Assembly: GCA_902491215.1 (NCBI GenBank)
Contig: CABUGV010000005.1
Location: forward strand, 47,761-111,760
Direction: 5' to 3'
Origin: 43-108 sp001915545
GTDB lineage: Bacteria > Bacteroidota > Bacteroidia > Bacteroidales > Bacteroidaceae
DNA: 64,000 bases
Below, piece after piece: positions 26,804 through 36,115 of this stretch. Positions within the stretch are counted from its first letter, which is position 1; each line of letters opens with the position of its first letter. A model generated the notes under the pieces. That model did not search any database, had not been told where the DNA came from, and saw only the letters and a list, made by a program, of their open reading frames with translations. Both the position numbers and the translations under genes were made by a program.

Positions 26804-27073
26804 ATGTACTTAGATTCAGCTAAAAAACAAGAAATCTTTGGCCAGTACGGAAAGTCTAACACAGATACTGGTTCTTGCGAGAGCCAGATAGCTTTGTTTT
26901 CATACCGTATCAGCCGTTTGACCGAGCACATGAAGGTCAATCATAAAGATTATAGCACTAACAGAGCACTGGTTAAGCTTGTCGGCAAAAGACGCAGCAT
27001 GCTCAACTATCTCAAGAAAAAAGACATCGAGCGTTATCGTGCAATTGTAAAAGCACTCGGATTGCGTAAATAA
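26804..27073 (+). CDS. rpsO: 30S ribosomal protein S15
   Basis: 89 residues, exact family length. The core SQIALFSYRISRLTEHMKVN and the C-terminal signature LVGKRRSMLNYLKKKDIERY are typical of S15, which binds the central domain of 16S rRNA. It is a single-gene unit with its own promoter and terminator. Confidence 0.98.
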   Translation: MYLDSAKKQEIFGQYGKSNTDTGSCESQIALFSYRISRLTEHMKVNHKDYSTNRALVKLVGKRRSMLNYLKKKDIERYRAIVKALGLRK

Positions 27074-27103
27074 TCTTTTTTCAAAAAGCTCAAAACAAAA
27101 AAT

Positions 27104-27141
27104 CAGGGGATGCACCGCAAGGTTCATCCCCTGTTTTTTTT
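27104..27141 (+). terminator. rho-independent terminator of rpsO
   Basis: CAGGGGATG (27104-27112) pairs with CATCCCCTG (27125-27133), 9 bp with a 12-nt loop, followed by T8. It starts 30 bp after the rpsO stop. Confidence 0.9.
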
Positions 27142-27149
27142 GCGTCCAA

Positions 27150-27186
27150 AAGAAAAGACCGGCCGAACAAAAGTCCAACCGGCCAC
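27150..27186 (-). terminator. possible terminator of the GH43/discoidin gene
   Basis: On the minus strand GGCCG (27184-27180) pairs with CGGCC (27165-27161), followed by GGTCTTTTCTTTT. The stem is only 5 bp. Confidence 0.35.
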
Positions 27187-27227
27187 CATTTATTTTCTAC
27201 ATCAGGAACATGATATTCCCTACAAAC

Positions 27228-28679
27228 TTACTGTATCATGTCAAATTCAGCAATTGAAGCATCGCGCGAAAATGCAGTGAAACGGAAATATCTGGCTTTA
27301 GTCTTATCAAAACCAACCTTTGTAAAATAAGGCAACCATTTGCCACCAGAAACTTCAGTCCATGCAATTCCATCCATGCTGACCTCAAGCTTATATCCCC
27401 TTATCAGCCCACCTGAAGATTTGTCGCTGCGAGGCGTACACAAAAAGGCTGAGACATCATACACGCGTCCCATATCAACTTCCAGATAATGAGGGAAGGG
27501 AGCAGGACTGCTGTATTTCGCATGCCACATGGTTTTAAAATCACCATCTATAGCTTTATAAGCTTCACACTGTTCAGCCTCAGTTTCCTGACTGCTATAG
27601 CCACGAAGTTTCCATCCACGCTTCGATATAACATTTTCAGGTGCAGAAGACTTCCACTCACCGGTTTTCCAGTTCATGTCAAAAGTTCGTCTATAGTCGA
27701 ATATACACTTGCCATCTTTAAATTCGATAGGAAAAACGATGGTCTTTGACGATGGAAGATCCGGGTCCTGCCATCTATCACCGACATAAAGATACGAAAA
27801 GCCATTCTTATTAGGAATCTTAAGAACAGAAGCAGCCTGAGTGTCAAATGCTATATTATTTCCAACATCGCTCAATTCCGACCATCCAGAAGTCAAAGAC
27901 TTGGAGTAAGCAACCTTGCACTGGTTAGGATCCCATCCCGTACATGCAGAAGAAAGCATAAAATACGTATCCCCTACTCTGACTATAGCCGGAGCCTCGC
28001 GCCTGTCACCGGCAAAAAGAGTTGTATGCGAAACTGCGCTCAGATAATCATCCGACAACTTGAACAATCCCAAATCCTGATTTTCGTTTGTTGTAGAAAT
28101 AAAGTATGCAGTGCCGTCATCATCCACAAAGACGTTGCAGTCGCGAGATTTGATACCCAAAGGCCTTCCTGCCCAGTGGAACTTATATGGTCCGTTTACA
28201 GAATCGCAATAAAAGACGGCAGCCTCAGACGCACCATAATTGCCTTGTTCCCAATGACACCATACCACATATTTCCCGGTTTTCTTGCAATACATAAGTT
28301 TAGGACGCTCAATGAAGCGGCTTCCGTCGGCCAAAGCCGGATGTGTATCAGGTGAAATGATCTTGCGCTCAAATTTCCAATTAACAAAATCTTTTGAAGA
28401 GTACATATTGACATCAGGATGCCACATATCAGAACGGTCCTCACCAATCATATACCATGTATCTCCAACTTTCAGGAAACCGGCACCGTGCGCCTGCACA
28501 TCTTTTCCATCGGAATCGACCCACATATCACCATTTACAATCGTAGTCCATCCTGCTGTAGTTCTGTCAGACTTACCAGCAGTCTTTTTACTGTTGCTCA
28601 CACCATCACCGACACCAGAAGCACCAGCAACAGAAGAACACAAGAATAAAGAGAAAAGCAAATAATAGATTTTTTTCAT
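27228..28679 (-). CDS. GH43-type glycoside hydrolase with C-terminal F5/8 (discoidin/CBM32-like) domain
   Basis: 483 residues: a signal peptide at ~1-20, a Ser/Lys/Gly-rich linker, a five-bladed GH43-like propeller at ~45-330, and an F5/8-type-C domain at ~345-483 (EAYKAIDGDFKTMWHAKY, PHYLEVDMG, ending ARYFRFTAF). The N-terminal blade has VQAHGAGFLKVGDTWYMIGE in place of the usual catalytic-base Asp motif, as in GH43 subfamilies of exo-beta-1,3-galactanase type; later motifs are RDCNVFVDDDGTAYF and SSACTGWDPNQ. It is probably secreted or periplasmic and acts on galactan or arabinogalactan side chains. No SusC/SusD pair is adjacent. A second member of the family is at 60310. Confidence 0.82.
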   Translation of the reverse strand: MKKIYYLLFSLFLCSSVAGASGVGDGVSNSKKTAGKSDRTTAGWTTIVNGDMWVDSDGKDVQAHGAGFLKVGDTWYMIGEDRSDMWHPDVNMYSSKDFVNWKFERKIISPDTHPALADGSRFIERPKLMYCKKTGKYVVWCHWEQGNYGASEAAVFYCDSVNGPYKFHWAGRPLGIKSRDCNVFVDDDGTAYFISTTNENQDLGLFKLSDDYLSAVSHTTLFAGDRREAPAIVRVGDTYFMLSSACTGWDPNQCKVAYSKSLTSGWSELSDVGNNIAFDTQAASVLKIPNKNGFSYLYVGDRWQDPDLPSSKTIVFPIEFKDGKCIFDYRRTFDMNWKTGEWKSSAPENVISKRGWKLRGYSSQETEAEQCEAYKAIDGDFKTMWHAKYSSPAPFPHYLEVDMGRVYDVSAFLCTPRSDKSSGGLIRGYKLEVSMDGIAWTEVSGGKWLPYFTKVGFDKTKARYFRFTAFSRDASIAEFDMIQ

Positions 28680-28694
28680 AATACTATTCTAAGT

Positions 28695-28745
28695 AAATTA
28701 TAAAATGTGCGGAATCCGTACATTCAGAATATGCAGACTCCGCAC
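28695..28745 (-). terminator. probable metG terminator
   Basis: On the minus strand GTGCGGA (28745-28739) pairs with TCCGCAC (28713-28707), followed by ATTTTATAATTT. It lies 36 bp after the metG stop. Confidence 0.5.
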
Positions 28746-28780
28746 CTATATATTAAATAGAAGCTCTATGCATTAAAGCA

Positions 28781-30838
28781 TCAGAGTACCTGACTTCCAG
28801 GCTTAACCTCACGATTCACAGTTGTCACAGACAAAGAACCATCCCAGTTTTCTGCAGAAAGAATCATTCCTTCACTTACTAGACCGTTCTTAAATTGTCT
28901 AGGAGCCAGATTAGCAATAAAGCATACCTGCTTGCCCATAAGCTGTTCAGGTTCATAATGCTGAGCTATACCGCTTACAATGACACGCTTTTCCAATCCG
29001 TCATCAATGAGGAACTTAAGAAGCTTCTTCATTTTTGGAACGCGCTCACATTCCAATACAGTTCCGACTCTGATATCAAGCTTTTCAAAATCCTCAAATG
29101 ATATATTTTCCTTAATCGGTTTTGCTTTATATGCAGCAGCCTCATTAGCCTTTTTAGTAGCAAGCAATTTGTCAACCTGCGCCTGAATAACATCATCCTC
29201 GATCTTTTCAAACAACAGAGACGGCTTTGCCAACTGTTTGCCGGCAGGAAGAAGATCCGTAGAACCAAGCTCATCCCACTTGAACTCTTCCATATTTATC
29301 ATTTCCCTAAGCTTTTTGCTTGAGAAAGGCAGGAATGGTTCAAAAGCAATAGCCAGATTTGCAGTAAGCTGCAAAGATATATAAATGATAGTCTTTACTC
29401 GTTCCGGATCAGTCTTGATAAGTTTCCAAGGTTCTGCATCTGCTATATACTTATTACCGATACGTGCCAAGTTCATAGCCTCCTTCTGAGCATCGCGGAA
29501 CTTGAAGTTGTCCAGCAAAGCCTCAACCTTCTGCTTGACATCCTTGAATTCATCAAGAGTCTGCTTGTCAGTATCAGTAAGTTCACCACATTCAGGAACT
29601 ATGCCGTTGTAATACTTCTGTGTAAGCTGAAGAGCACGGTTGACGAAATTACCGTAAACAGCAACAAGCTCATTATTGTTGCGTGCCTGATAGTCCTTCC
29701 AAGTAAAATCGTTATCTTTAGTTTCAGGAGCATTGGCTGTAAGTACATATCTCAACACATCCTGTTTACCAGGCATATCTACAAGATACTCGTTGAGCCA
29801 TACAGCCCAATTTCGGCTAGTAGAAATCTTATCACCTTCAAGATTGAGGAACTCATTGCTAGGTACATTGTCCGGCAGGATATAACCACCGTGAGCCTTA
29901 AGCATTACAGGGAACACAATGCAGTGGAACACAATATTGTCCTTGCCTATAAAATGCACAAGTCTTGTTTCAGAATCTTTCCACCAAGTTTCCCAGTTAC
30001 CTTTCTCAGGATGTGCGTCACACAGCTCCTTAGTATTTGAGATATAACCGATAGGAGCATCAAACCACACATACAACACCTTTCCTTCAGCACCTTCAAC
30101 AGGAACCGGGATACCCCAATCAAGGTCACGAGTTACGGCTCTAGGTTTCAAGCCAGTATCCAACCAACTTTTGCACTGTCCGTACACATTCGGTCTCCAC
30201 TCCTTGTGCTCTTCGAGAATCCATTTTTCCAACCATTCCTGATATTGATCGAGAGGAAGATACCAATGTGTAGTAGGTCTCTTGACCAATGGATTTCCAG
30301 TAAGGGCATTTACGGGGTTAATAAGTTCATCCGGCGACAAAGTACTTCCGCACTTCTCACACTGATCTCCGTATGCACCTTGTGCATGGCATCTAGGACA
30401 TTCGCCTTTGATGTTACGGTCTGTAAGGAACTGTCCGGCGCCCTCATCATAGAACTGCTCAGACTCAATCTTTACAAACTTCCCATCATCGTACAACTTC
30501 TTGAAAAAATCAGATGCAACGTGACTGTGAGTTTCGGATGTTGTACGAGAATAGACATCAAACGAAATTCCGAACTCCGCAAAAGAATCCTTTATAATCT
30601 TGTGATATCTGTCAACAACATCCTGCGGTGTGCATCCTTCTTTCTTTGCACGGATAGTAACCGGCACACCATGTTCGTCGCTACCACCGATAAACAAAAC
30701 ATCTTCACCTTTAAGACGAAGATATCTGACATAAATATCTGCAGGGACATATACACCTGCCAAATGTCCTATATGTACAGGACCATTAGCATAAGGCAGT
30801 GCAGATGTCACCAATGTACGTTTAAACTTCTTTTCCAT
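28781..30838 (-). CDS. metG: methionine-tRNA ligase
   Basis: 685 residues. The class I HIGH motif is at 22-25 (PVHIGHLAG), and the KMSKS equivalent reads KISTS in GDKISTSRNW. A zinc knuckle CPRCHAQG...CEKCGS lies at ~145-165. The C-terminal ~110 residues form an EMAP-II/Trbp111-type tRNA-binding domain (FEKLDIRVGTVLECERVP), which supports dimerisation. The enzyme charges tRNA-Met in the cytoplasm. Confidence 0.98.
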   Translation of the reverse strand: MEKKFKRTLVTSALPYANGPVHIGHLAGVYVPADIYVRYLRLKGEDVLFIGGSDEHGVPVTIRAKKEGCTPQDVVDRYHKIIKDSFAEFGISFDVYSRTTSETHSHVASDFFKKLYDDGKFVKIESEQFYDEGAGQFLTDRNIKGECPRCHAQGAYGDQCEKCGSTLSPDELINPVNALTGNPLVKRPTTHWYLPLDQYQEWLEKWILEEHKEWRPNVYGQCKSWLDTGLKPRAVTRDLDWGIPVPVEGAEGKVLYVWFDAPIGYISNTKELCDAHPEKGNWETWWKDSETRLVHFIGKDNIVFHCIVFPVMLKAHGGYILPDNVPSNEFLNLEGDKISTSRNWAVWLNEYLVDMPGKQDVLRYVLTANAPETKDNDFTWKDYQARNNNELVAVYGNFVNRALQLTQKYYNGIVPECGELTDTDKQTLDEFKDVKQKVEALLDNFKFRDAQKEAMNLARIGNKYIADAEPWKLIKTDPERVKTIIYISLQLTANLAIAFEPFLPFSSKKLREMINMEEFKWDELGSTDLLPAGKQLAKPSLLFEKIEDDVIQAQVDKLLATKKANEAAAYKAKPIKENISFEDFEKLDIRVGTVLECERVPKMKKLLKFLIDDGLEKRVIVSGIAQHYEPEQLMGKQVCFIANLAPRQFKNGLVSEGMILSAENWDGSLSVTTVNREVKPGSQVL

Positions 30839-30870
30839 TAAGCTGATAAAATTTACCTATCTTTCTTTTG

Positions 30871-30878
30871 CAAATATA
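30871..30878 (-). promoter_or_regulatory. -7 element (TATATTTG) for metG
   Basis: Minus-strand TATATTTG, exact TAnnTTTG match, 32 nt before the metG ATG. Confidence 0.5.
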
Positions 30879-30933
30879 CGATTTTCAAGGCAATAAACAG
30901 CCTGCCGGATTACTTTACTTACGTTTTTTGCAC

Positions 30934-31878
30934 TTATCCGTTATGCAAGCCGGCTTTTTGTCTTTCCAGCCACCTTTCTTTCGTTCTGCGCCAGCGTTTG
31001 TGGCTCCACAACCATATAGCCGGATTTTCCACAATATCAGCTTCCAACATGCGCATATACATATCCGTCAAATCAAAATCCTCAAATTGTTCCGGACTAT
31101 CTGTCATAAGTATCAAATCACAATGATAATACCCTCGTTTCGGACGAGTCATACGTCCATAATAAACCATCGCCCCTATCTTCTTTGAAATCTCTTCAGT
31201 ACCAGTAAATACTGCTGTTTCACGATTGAGGAAATGTGTAAAATGGTGAATGCTGTTCCATTTAGGAAGCTGATCAGATATAAAGCCGACCACCACTTTC
31301 AACCCTTCCTTTTTCATCTGAAGAATTCTGCGCAATGTTTTTTTCATCGGTATGCACTCGCCTCCATATTGTTCCCGAAGATCAATAAATATCTTGTCAG
31401 CAATCTTGTTGTAAAGAGGGTGATATATCTGAGTACAATGAGCATAAGGCATCCAATATTGAAGCGAGGCAATCCACTCCCAGTTGCCGTAATGCCCCAG
31501 ATAAAGAAAAAGAAAATCCTTGCCGTTCTCAAATCTCTGCCTTGCATCATCCAGCCCGCTGAAAGTCATACGTTTCATCATCTCTTTCTTTGACATGGAA
31601 AACAATTTTATGTTCTCTACAATATAATCACAGAAGAAATGATAGAAGCCACGTTCCACCTCTGTCAAATAAGCCTTGTCCTTATCAGGAAATGACCCAG
31701 CTATATTTTGCCGAACAACGTTCCTGCGATAACGGACAACATAATAGACAATAAGGTAAATAAAGTCTGAAATGACATACAAAACGGCCATAGGCAAAAG
31801 CGACAGAAGCCAGAAGAAGCCGTAAACCAACCTATAATTCAGATTCTGCAAGACATTAGACATAAAAACAGAATTCAT
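30934..31878 (-). CDS. lipid A acyltransferase family protein (LpxL/HtrB-like)
   Basis: 314 residues with an N-terminal membrane anchor (~18-48) and a LpxL-type acyltransferase domain. The catalytic HX4E motif is H129-E134 in GHYGNWEW. A second block has CTQIYHPLYNKIADKIF, and a third GFISDQLP. Such enzymes add secondary acyl chains to lipid A at the inner membrane, which fits the LPS-related genes that follow. An alternative ATG at 31863 would remove five residues. The gene lies 95 bp after the GT9 gene stop and may share its transcript. Confidence 0.88.
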   Translation of the reverse strand: MNSVFMSNVLQNLNYRLVYGFFWLLSLLPMAVLYVISDFIYLIVYYVVRYRRNVVRQNIAGSFPDKDKAYLTEVERGFYHFFCDYIVENIKLFSMSKKEMMKRMTFSGLDDARQRFENGKDFLFLYLGHYGNWEWIASLQYWMPYAHCTQIYHPLYNKIADKIFIDLREQYGGECIPMKKTLRRILQMKKEGLKVVVGFISDQLPKWNSIHHFTHFLNRETAVFTGTEEISKKIGAMVYYGRMTRPKRGYYHCDLILMTDSPEQFEDFDLTDMYMRMLEADIVENPAIWLWSHKRWRRTKERWLERQKAGLHNG

Positions 31879-31972
31879 AATTTAAACACGTGCATAACGC
31901 ACAAACATAAAAAGAGAACAGCACAGCCGTCCAGACCTGCAGGCAACAATCTCTTAATCTAAAAAACGGTAT

Positions 31973-33004
31973 TCATTCTACACCTACGATTTTGAATACC
32001 CGTCCTATAATCTGTTCGTTAGATATATTACGCATACATCTATAATCACCATACCTGCAAGGCTTATTTCCATACACCGAGCAAGGCCTGCACTCCATTT
32101 CAAGCTGCACAACATTGTCGGCCGACTGGTTCCAACCAAGGAAGCCGGCTTTCGGATGAGTAGCTCCCCACACAGAGACTACAGGTACAGCTACCAGCGA
32201 AGCCATGTGCATATTTGCAGAATCCATAGCTACCATGCAGTCAAGCTGGCTCATAAGAAGTATTTCATCTTTAAGACCGTTCATCAGTCCGCATACAGAC
32301 ATGACATTTTGTGTTTCCCATGTCTTCAGCAGTGCACTTTCTTTCTTACCGGCCCCGAACAAAAACACCTTACATCCTGCCATTGCTATGCATTCTGCCA
32401 GAGTACGCATCTTATCCAGCGGATACACCTTTCCCTCGTGTGCGGCAAAGGGGGCTATTCCGACCCACTTATCTCCTGTTTTTTTCTCACCTACAGCTTT
32501 CCATACCACAGACAGGTCTTCCACGGAATTATCAAAAGCACGTACAAAATTTGGTTCAAAAACAAGCCCCAGATCACGAAAAACATCCGCATATCTGGAA
32601 AAAGACGATTTCAGGGCAGTGCCTGTAATTCCGTGCCTCAAAAGAGCCTTCTTCGAAGCACGTCCCTTATCAATAACCTTAACAGGTACCCCCGACATGC
32701 GGAATCGCCATTTAAGATATTTCGTTCTTAAAACATCATGAAGATCGGCCACAGCATCATATTTCTCTGCTTTCAATTCAGAAAATAGCCGTTCAAGACC
32801 ATATATACCCTTATAATCATTAAGTTTTATGCCTTTGACCTTAACATTCTCAGGCATCCAACTGAAAAAAGGTACCAGACGATTCACAGTCAGAACTGTC
32901 ACGCACAAGTCAGGATAACGTCTGGCAAGAGAGTCTATCACCGGCACAGTCATGGCCACATCCCCCATTGCCGACAGACGTATAGCCAAAAGATTCCTTA
33001 TCAT
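31973..33004 (-). CDS. glycosyltransferase family 9 (ADP-heptosyltransferase-like)
   Basis: 343 residues with a GT-B fold. The N-terminal RLSAMGDVAMTVPVI is the GT9 acceptor-side motif, and the C-terminal part has a nucleotide-sugar binding pattern (AMDSANMHMASLVAVPVVSVWGATHP, split here for reading). A cysteine-containing segment near the C-terminus (ECRPCSVYGNKPCRYGDYRC) is typical of Bacteroidota members. It likely adds a core sugar to lipid A-Kdo. The DUF4254 gene precedes it by 42 bp. Confidence 0.9.
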   Translation of the reverse strand: MIRNLLAIRLSAMGDVAMTVPVIDSLARRYPDLCVTVLTVNRLVPFFSWMPENVKVKGIKLNDYKGIYGLERLFSELKAEKYDAVADLHDVLRTKYLKWRFRMSGVPVKVIDKGRASKKALLRHGITGTALKSSFSRYADVFRDLGLVFEPNFVRAFDNSVEDLSVVWKAVGEKKTGDKWVGIAPFAAHEGKVYPLDKMRTLAECIAMAGCKVFLFGAGKKESALLKTWETQNVMSVCGLMNGLKDEILLMSQLDCMVAMDSANMHMASLVAVPVVSVWGATHPKAGFLGWNQSADNVVQLEMECRPCSVYGNKPCRYGDYRCMRNISNEQIIGRVFKIVGVE

Positions 33005-33046
33005 ACGACAGCATTTATTTCAACAAAGCACCTGTTCCTTCGAATT

Positions 33047-33652
33047 TTACTGTTTGCCGTAAAGTACAGGATTGGTACTTGGATCGTTATACATTTTCAT
33101 CTGCTTATACACCTTCATATACTTCTTTCCGGATTCAATATCCGACAAAAGCTGGTCTATAGCCGAAGCAAGATCCTTGCGCTGTTCCATAAGTACAGCC
33201 AACTTCCTGTTGCACTGTTCCTTATGTTTTTCGTCAGCATCTTTACGCTCCACCTGTTCCTTCATGTGGTATATTTTCAATTCCAAGATGCTCAGTCTGT
33301 CAACAGCCCAAGCAGGACTTTCAGTATTGATTACGGCGTCAGGCAACACCTTGACATCCTTATACTTGTCAAGGAAATAACTGTCAATCATTTCAACAAG
33401 ATCTGTTCTATCCTGATTACTCTTATCAATCCTGCGCTTGATGGCCAAAGCCTCAACAGGATCAATTTCCGGATCTCTTATAATATCCTCAAGATGCCAC
33501 TGAACGGTATCAATCCAGTTTTTCAGATAAAGATAATACTCAATACTGCGTTCCGCATAAGTATTATTTATAGGTGTATCAACATTGTCATTTACATGAT
33601 AATCGTTTATGGCCTTTTCAAATATAGGCATTGAAAGCTGAGTAAATGTCAT
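33047..33652 (-). CDS. DUF4254 protein
   Basis: 201 residues, all-helical, no signal peptide or membrane segment. It matches the DUF4254 pattern: NNTYAERSIEYYLYLKNWIDTVQWHLEDIIRDP, read as two segments, with a central INxxR-type helical core (KRRIDKSNQDRTDLVE). I know of no established biochemical role. The family commonly neighbours GT9 in Bacteroidota, as here, so a role in core oligosaccharide synthesis is inferred from context only. Confidence 0.8.
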   Translation of the reverse strand: MTFTQLSMPIFEKAINDYHVNDNVDTPINNTYAERSIEYYLYLKNWIDTVQWHLEDIIRDPEIDPVEALAIKRRIDKSNQDRTDLVEMIDSYFLDKYKDVKVLPDAVINTESPAWAVDRLSILELKIYHMKEQVERKDADEKHKEQCNRKLAVLMEQRKDLASAIDQLLSDIESGKKYMKVYKQMKMYNDPSTNPVLYGKQ

Positions 33653-33792
33653 ACCGTATATTTTTTATTTAAATGTTCTTATTCGAAAATACATAAGCAA
33701 AAAGTACATATTGTCGCCTATGTCTGTATAAATCACTTATTGCAAATCTATATAATCTTTCTGAATATCACAACTCATTGTACCAAATTTGC

Positions 33793-33800
33793 TAACTTTG
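33793..33800 (+). promoter_or_regulatory. -7 element (TAACTTTG) abutting the pdxB start
   Basis: TAACTTTG, exact TAnnTTTG match, with only 5 nt (CCGAC) before the ATG at 33806. If used, the pdxB mRNA would be leaderless or nearly so. No good -33 at the normal spacing. Confidence 0.42.
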
Positions 33801-33805
33801 CCGAC

Positions 33806-34834
33806 ATGAAAGCGGTAGTAGACGATAAAATACCTTTCATCAAAGGTGAAATAGAAAAATTGGTAGATATTGCAGAATATATACCAGGCAGCGAAATAAG
33901 CCGTGAAGACTTGCTCGATGCCGAAATACTTGTTGTGCGCACCCGCACCAAATGCGGTAAAAGTCTGCTGGACGGCACAAGTGTGAAACTGATAATATCA
34001 GCGACTATAGGATTCGACCACATCGACACATCCTATTGCAAAGACAATGGTATCCAGTGGACCAATTGCCCCGGTTGCAATGCACCGTCTGTCCGCCAAT
34101 ACATTCATTCCGTACTTCTTCTTCTCAAACGTGAGCGCGGATTCAATCTCCAGGAAAAGACCATAGGCATCGTAGGAGCCGGACATGTCGGCTCGCTTGT
34201 GGCAGAAGACGCACGCGCTCTTGGTATGAATGTACTCGTCAACGACCCTATAAGACAAATGAATGAGCCGGACGGCAATTTCGTAAACTTAAATGAAATT
34301 GCTGAAAAATGTGACATCATCTCATTCCACACACCATTGACCACCGACGGTCCATGCCCTACATTCCATCTGGCTGACAAGCATTTCTTCGAAAGCCTCC
34401 GCAAACATCCGGTATTGATGAACAGCGGCCGAGGTCCTGTAGTCGACAACGACCTGCTTCTTTCTGCATTAAAGCAAGGAGTCGTAAGTGAAGCTGTAAT
34501 CGACACATGGGAGCACGAGCCCCATATAAACCTCGAACTTCTTGACAGGACATTCATCGGAACACCACATATAGCCGGCTACTCTGCAGACGGAAAGGCT
34601 ACTGCAACACGTATGTCTCTACAGGCTCTGTGCAGATATCTCGGAAAACCGTTCACATTAAACATCAGAGCACCAAAGCTTCCTGACACAATGTTTCCTA
34701 CATCATCAGACCCTGAAGAAATGGCTCTACAGCTGTACAACCCGCACACCGACTCAGATGCATTAAAAAACAACCCAGAGATGTTCGAATACCTCCGCGG
34801 CAATTATCCGCTTAGAAGGGAATATGCCGATTAA
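33806..34834 (+). CDS. pdxB: erythronate-4-phosphate dehydrogenase
   Basis: 342 residues from the ATG at 33806. The open frame extends upstream to 33740 but that part is not family-like and contains the promoter element. It is a D-2-hydroxyacid dehydrogenase: NAD-binding motif GIVGAGHVGSLVAEDARALG, the catalytic arginine region NSGRGPVVDNDLL, a Glu in DTWEHEP and the His in GTPHIAGYS. The C-terminal PdxB dimerisation domain is present (about 275-342). It oxidises 4-phosphoerythronate in DXP-dependent pyridoxal phosphate synthesis. It stands alone among envelope genes and converges on the LicD gene with a 6-bp gap. Confidence 0.93.
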   Translation: MKAVVDDKIPFIKGEIEKLVDIAEYIPGSEISREDLLDAEILVVRTRTKCGKSLLDGTSVKLIISATIGFDHIDTSYCKDNGIQWTNCPGCNAPSVRQYIHSVLLLLKRERGFNLQEKTIGIVGAGHVGSLVAEDARALGMNVLVNDPIRQMNEPDGNFVNLNEIAEKCDIISFHTPLTTDGPCPTFHLADKHFFESLRKHPVLMNSGRGPVVDNDLLLSALKQGVVSEAVIDTWEHEPHINLELLDRTFIGTPHIAGYSADGKATATRMSLQALCRYLGKPFTLNIRAPKLPDTMFPTSSDPEEMALQLYNPHTDSDALKNNPEMFEYLRGNYPLRREYAD

Positions 34835-34840
34835 TCTGGG

Positions 34841-35842
34841 TTATTCGCCTTCAACTTCTCTTGCATCGAAAAGTTTCGGATTGTCCAAAAGTTCTTTTTC
34901 AACCACTTTATACGACCTGTACGGATCAAAATATTTGAATCCGTGCATAGTCGGTAGTTTTCTTGGTGTCATATAATCTTCTCCAAAATAGCAAACGAGC
35001 GCACCATGAATGCCGTTAGGTGCCGGCATCTTCAAACCTTCAAAGTCAATATCCACGACATCATTATAATCTTCACGCAGACGTATACGCCTTCTATTGC
35101 TGTATTTGTAAGCAACAGGAGATATTCTTTTGCACTTGTCAGCATCAACCATACGGAACATTTTCTCATACAAGGCAAAAGCCTTTCTGTAAGGAACCAC
35201 AGAATAAAGTCCTTTTGAGAATACAGCCAAGGCTTTTTTCCCGAACGACCGGTTTTCGTCAATCCGACTCAAATAAGCTCTGATTGTCTTCTTGATGAAC
35301 ATTGTAGATGTGCGATGCAAAAAGCGCAACAGCGGATTTTCAATAAATCCATCAAGTACAAAGATATCTATATCTATACCGCGACAATACTTCTTACCCA
35401 ATTCAGAACGCCCTATAGCCGCAGTTTCAACATTTCGTATCTGCCCATGTCCGCAATAATAGCCATCATCCGTATAGGTACATTGAAAAAAATAAGGAGC
35501 TTTGAATTCTTCAGAAGCAATCTTTACCAGTTCGTCGTAGTCCTTACGCATCATTATAAAATCTATATCGTCATCCCACGGAATAAACCCCTTGTGCCTG
35601 ACTGCTCCAAGAAGGGTACCGCTGTCCATCCAGCATTTAAGTCCATGACGCTTGCATACTTCAACCAGCTTCATGGCAAGATCCAGCTCAACCGCCCACA
35701 CTCTCTTCATTCTGGACGAAACGGTATAACCTCCACGATCTTCTTCTTTCAGAAAATCATCAGACAGAGCCGATTTAAGTTCTTCACAAATCGGCAGTTC
35801 ATTCAATCCGTATTCGGACTCAACATGTTTTTCTAAAACCAT
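34841..35842 (-). CDS. LicD family phosphotransferase (copy 1)
   Basis: 333 residues. The LicD/fukutin nucleotidyltransferase-fold core is at ~60-260: GTLLGAVRHKGFIPWDDDID (residues 75-94) carries the metal-binding Asp cluster, and later acidic and aromatic motifs include GIDIDIFVLDGF. LicD proteins transfer phosphocholine or polyol phosphates from CDP precursors to surface glycans; the eukaryotic relatives FKTN and FKRP transfer ribitol phosphate from CDP-ribitol. The TagD-like cytidylyltransferase directly across the intergenic region (36116, divergent) could supply the donor. There is no signal peptide, so it acts on the cytoplasmic face. Confidence 0.9.
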   Translation of the reverse strand: MVLEKHVESEYGLNELPICEELKSALSDDFLKEEDRGGYTVSSRMKRVWAVELDLAMKLVEVCKRHGLKCWMDSGTLLGAVRHKGFIPWDDDIDFIMMRKDYDELVKIASEEFKAPYFFQCTYTDDGYYCGHGQIRNVETAAIGRSELGKKYCRGIDIDIFVLDGFIENPLLRFLHRTSTMFIKKTIRAYLSRIDENRSFGKKALAVFSKGLYSVVPYRKAFALYEKMFRMVDADKCKRISPVAYKYSNRRRIRLREDYNDVVDIDFEGLKMPAPNGIHGALVCYFGEDYMTPRKLPTMHGFKYFDPYRSYKVVEKELLDNPKLFDAREVEGE

Positions 35843-35947
35843 ATCTTAGTATTTACTGCACCAAAGACTCCCCGAAACAACAAATCGAAAAACTACAAAA
35901 TCCGACAAACAGCAAGGAGACTTTTTACGCATAAAACAAACATGAAA

Positions 35948-35955
35948 CAAAAGTA
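35948..35955 (-). promoter_or_regulatory. -7 element (TACTTTTG) for licD copy 1
   Basis: Minus-strand TACTTTTG, exact TAnnTTTG match, 105 nt upstream of the ATG at 35842. Confidence 0.42.
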
Positions 35956-36054
35956 TATATTTTTTACACAAGCATCTGTTTTATACACTCATTTTGACAA
36001 AACGGCACACTTGCCATATTAAAAATGCTATAAAACGTCTAACATCAATCATTT

Positions 36055-36086
36055 TTTGCCAATATCAGGAATTTTACATAATTTCG
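36055..36086 (+). promoter_or_regulatory. promoter for the cytidylyltransferase (TTTG / 20 nt / TAATTTCG)
   Basis: TTTG at 36055-36058 and TAATTTCG at 36079-36086 with 20-nt spacing. The -7 differs from consensus by one base. The start codon is at 36116. Confidence 0.5.
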
Positions 36087-36115
36087 CCAATTATAACACA
36101 AAAACCTTGTAAATC

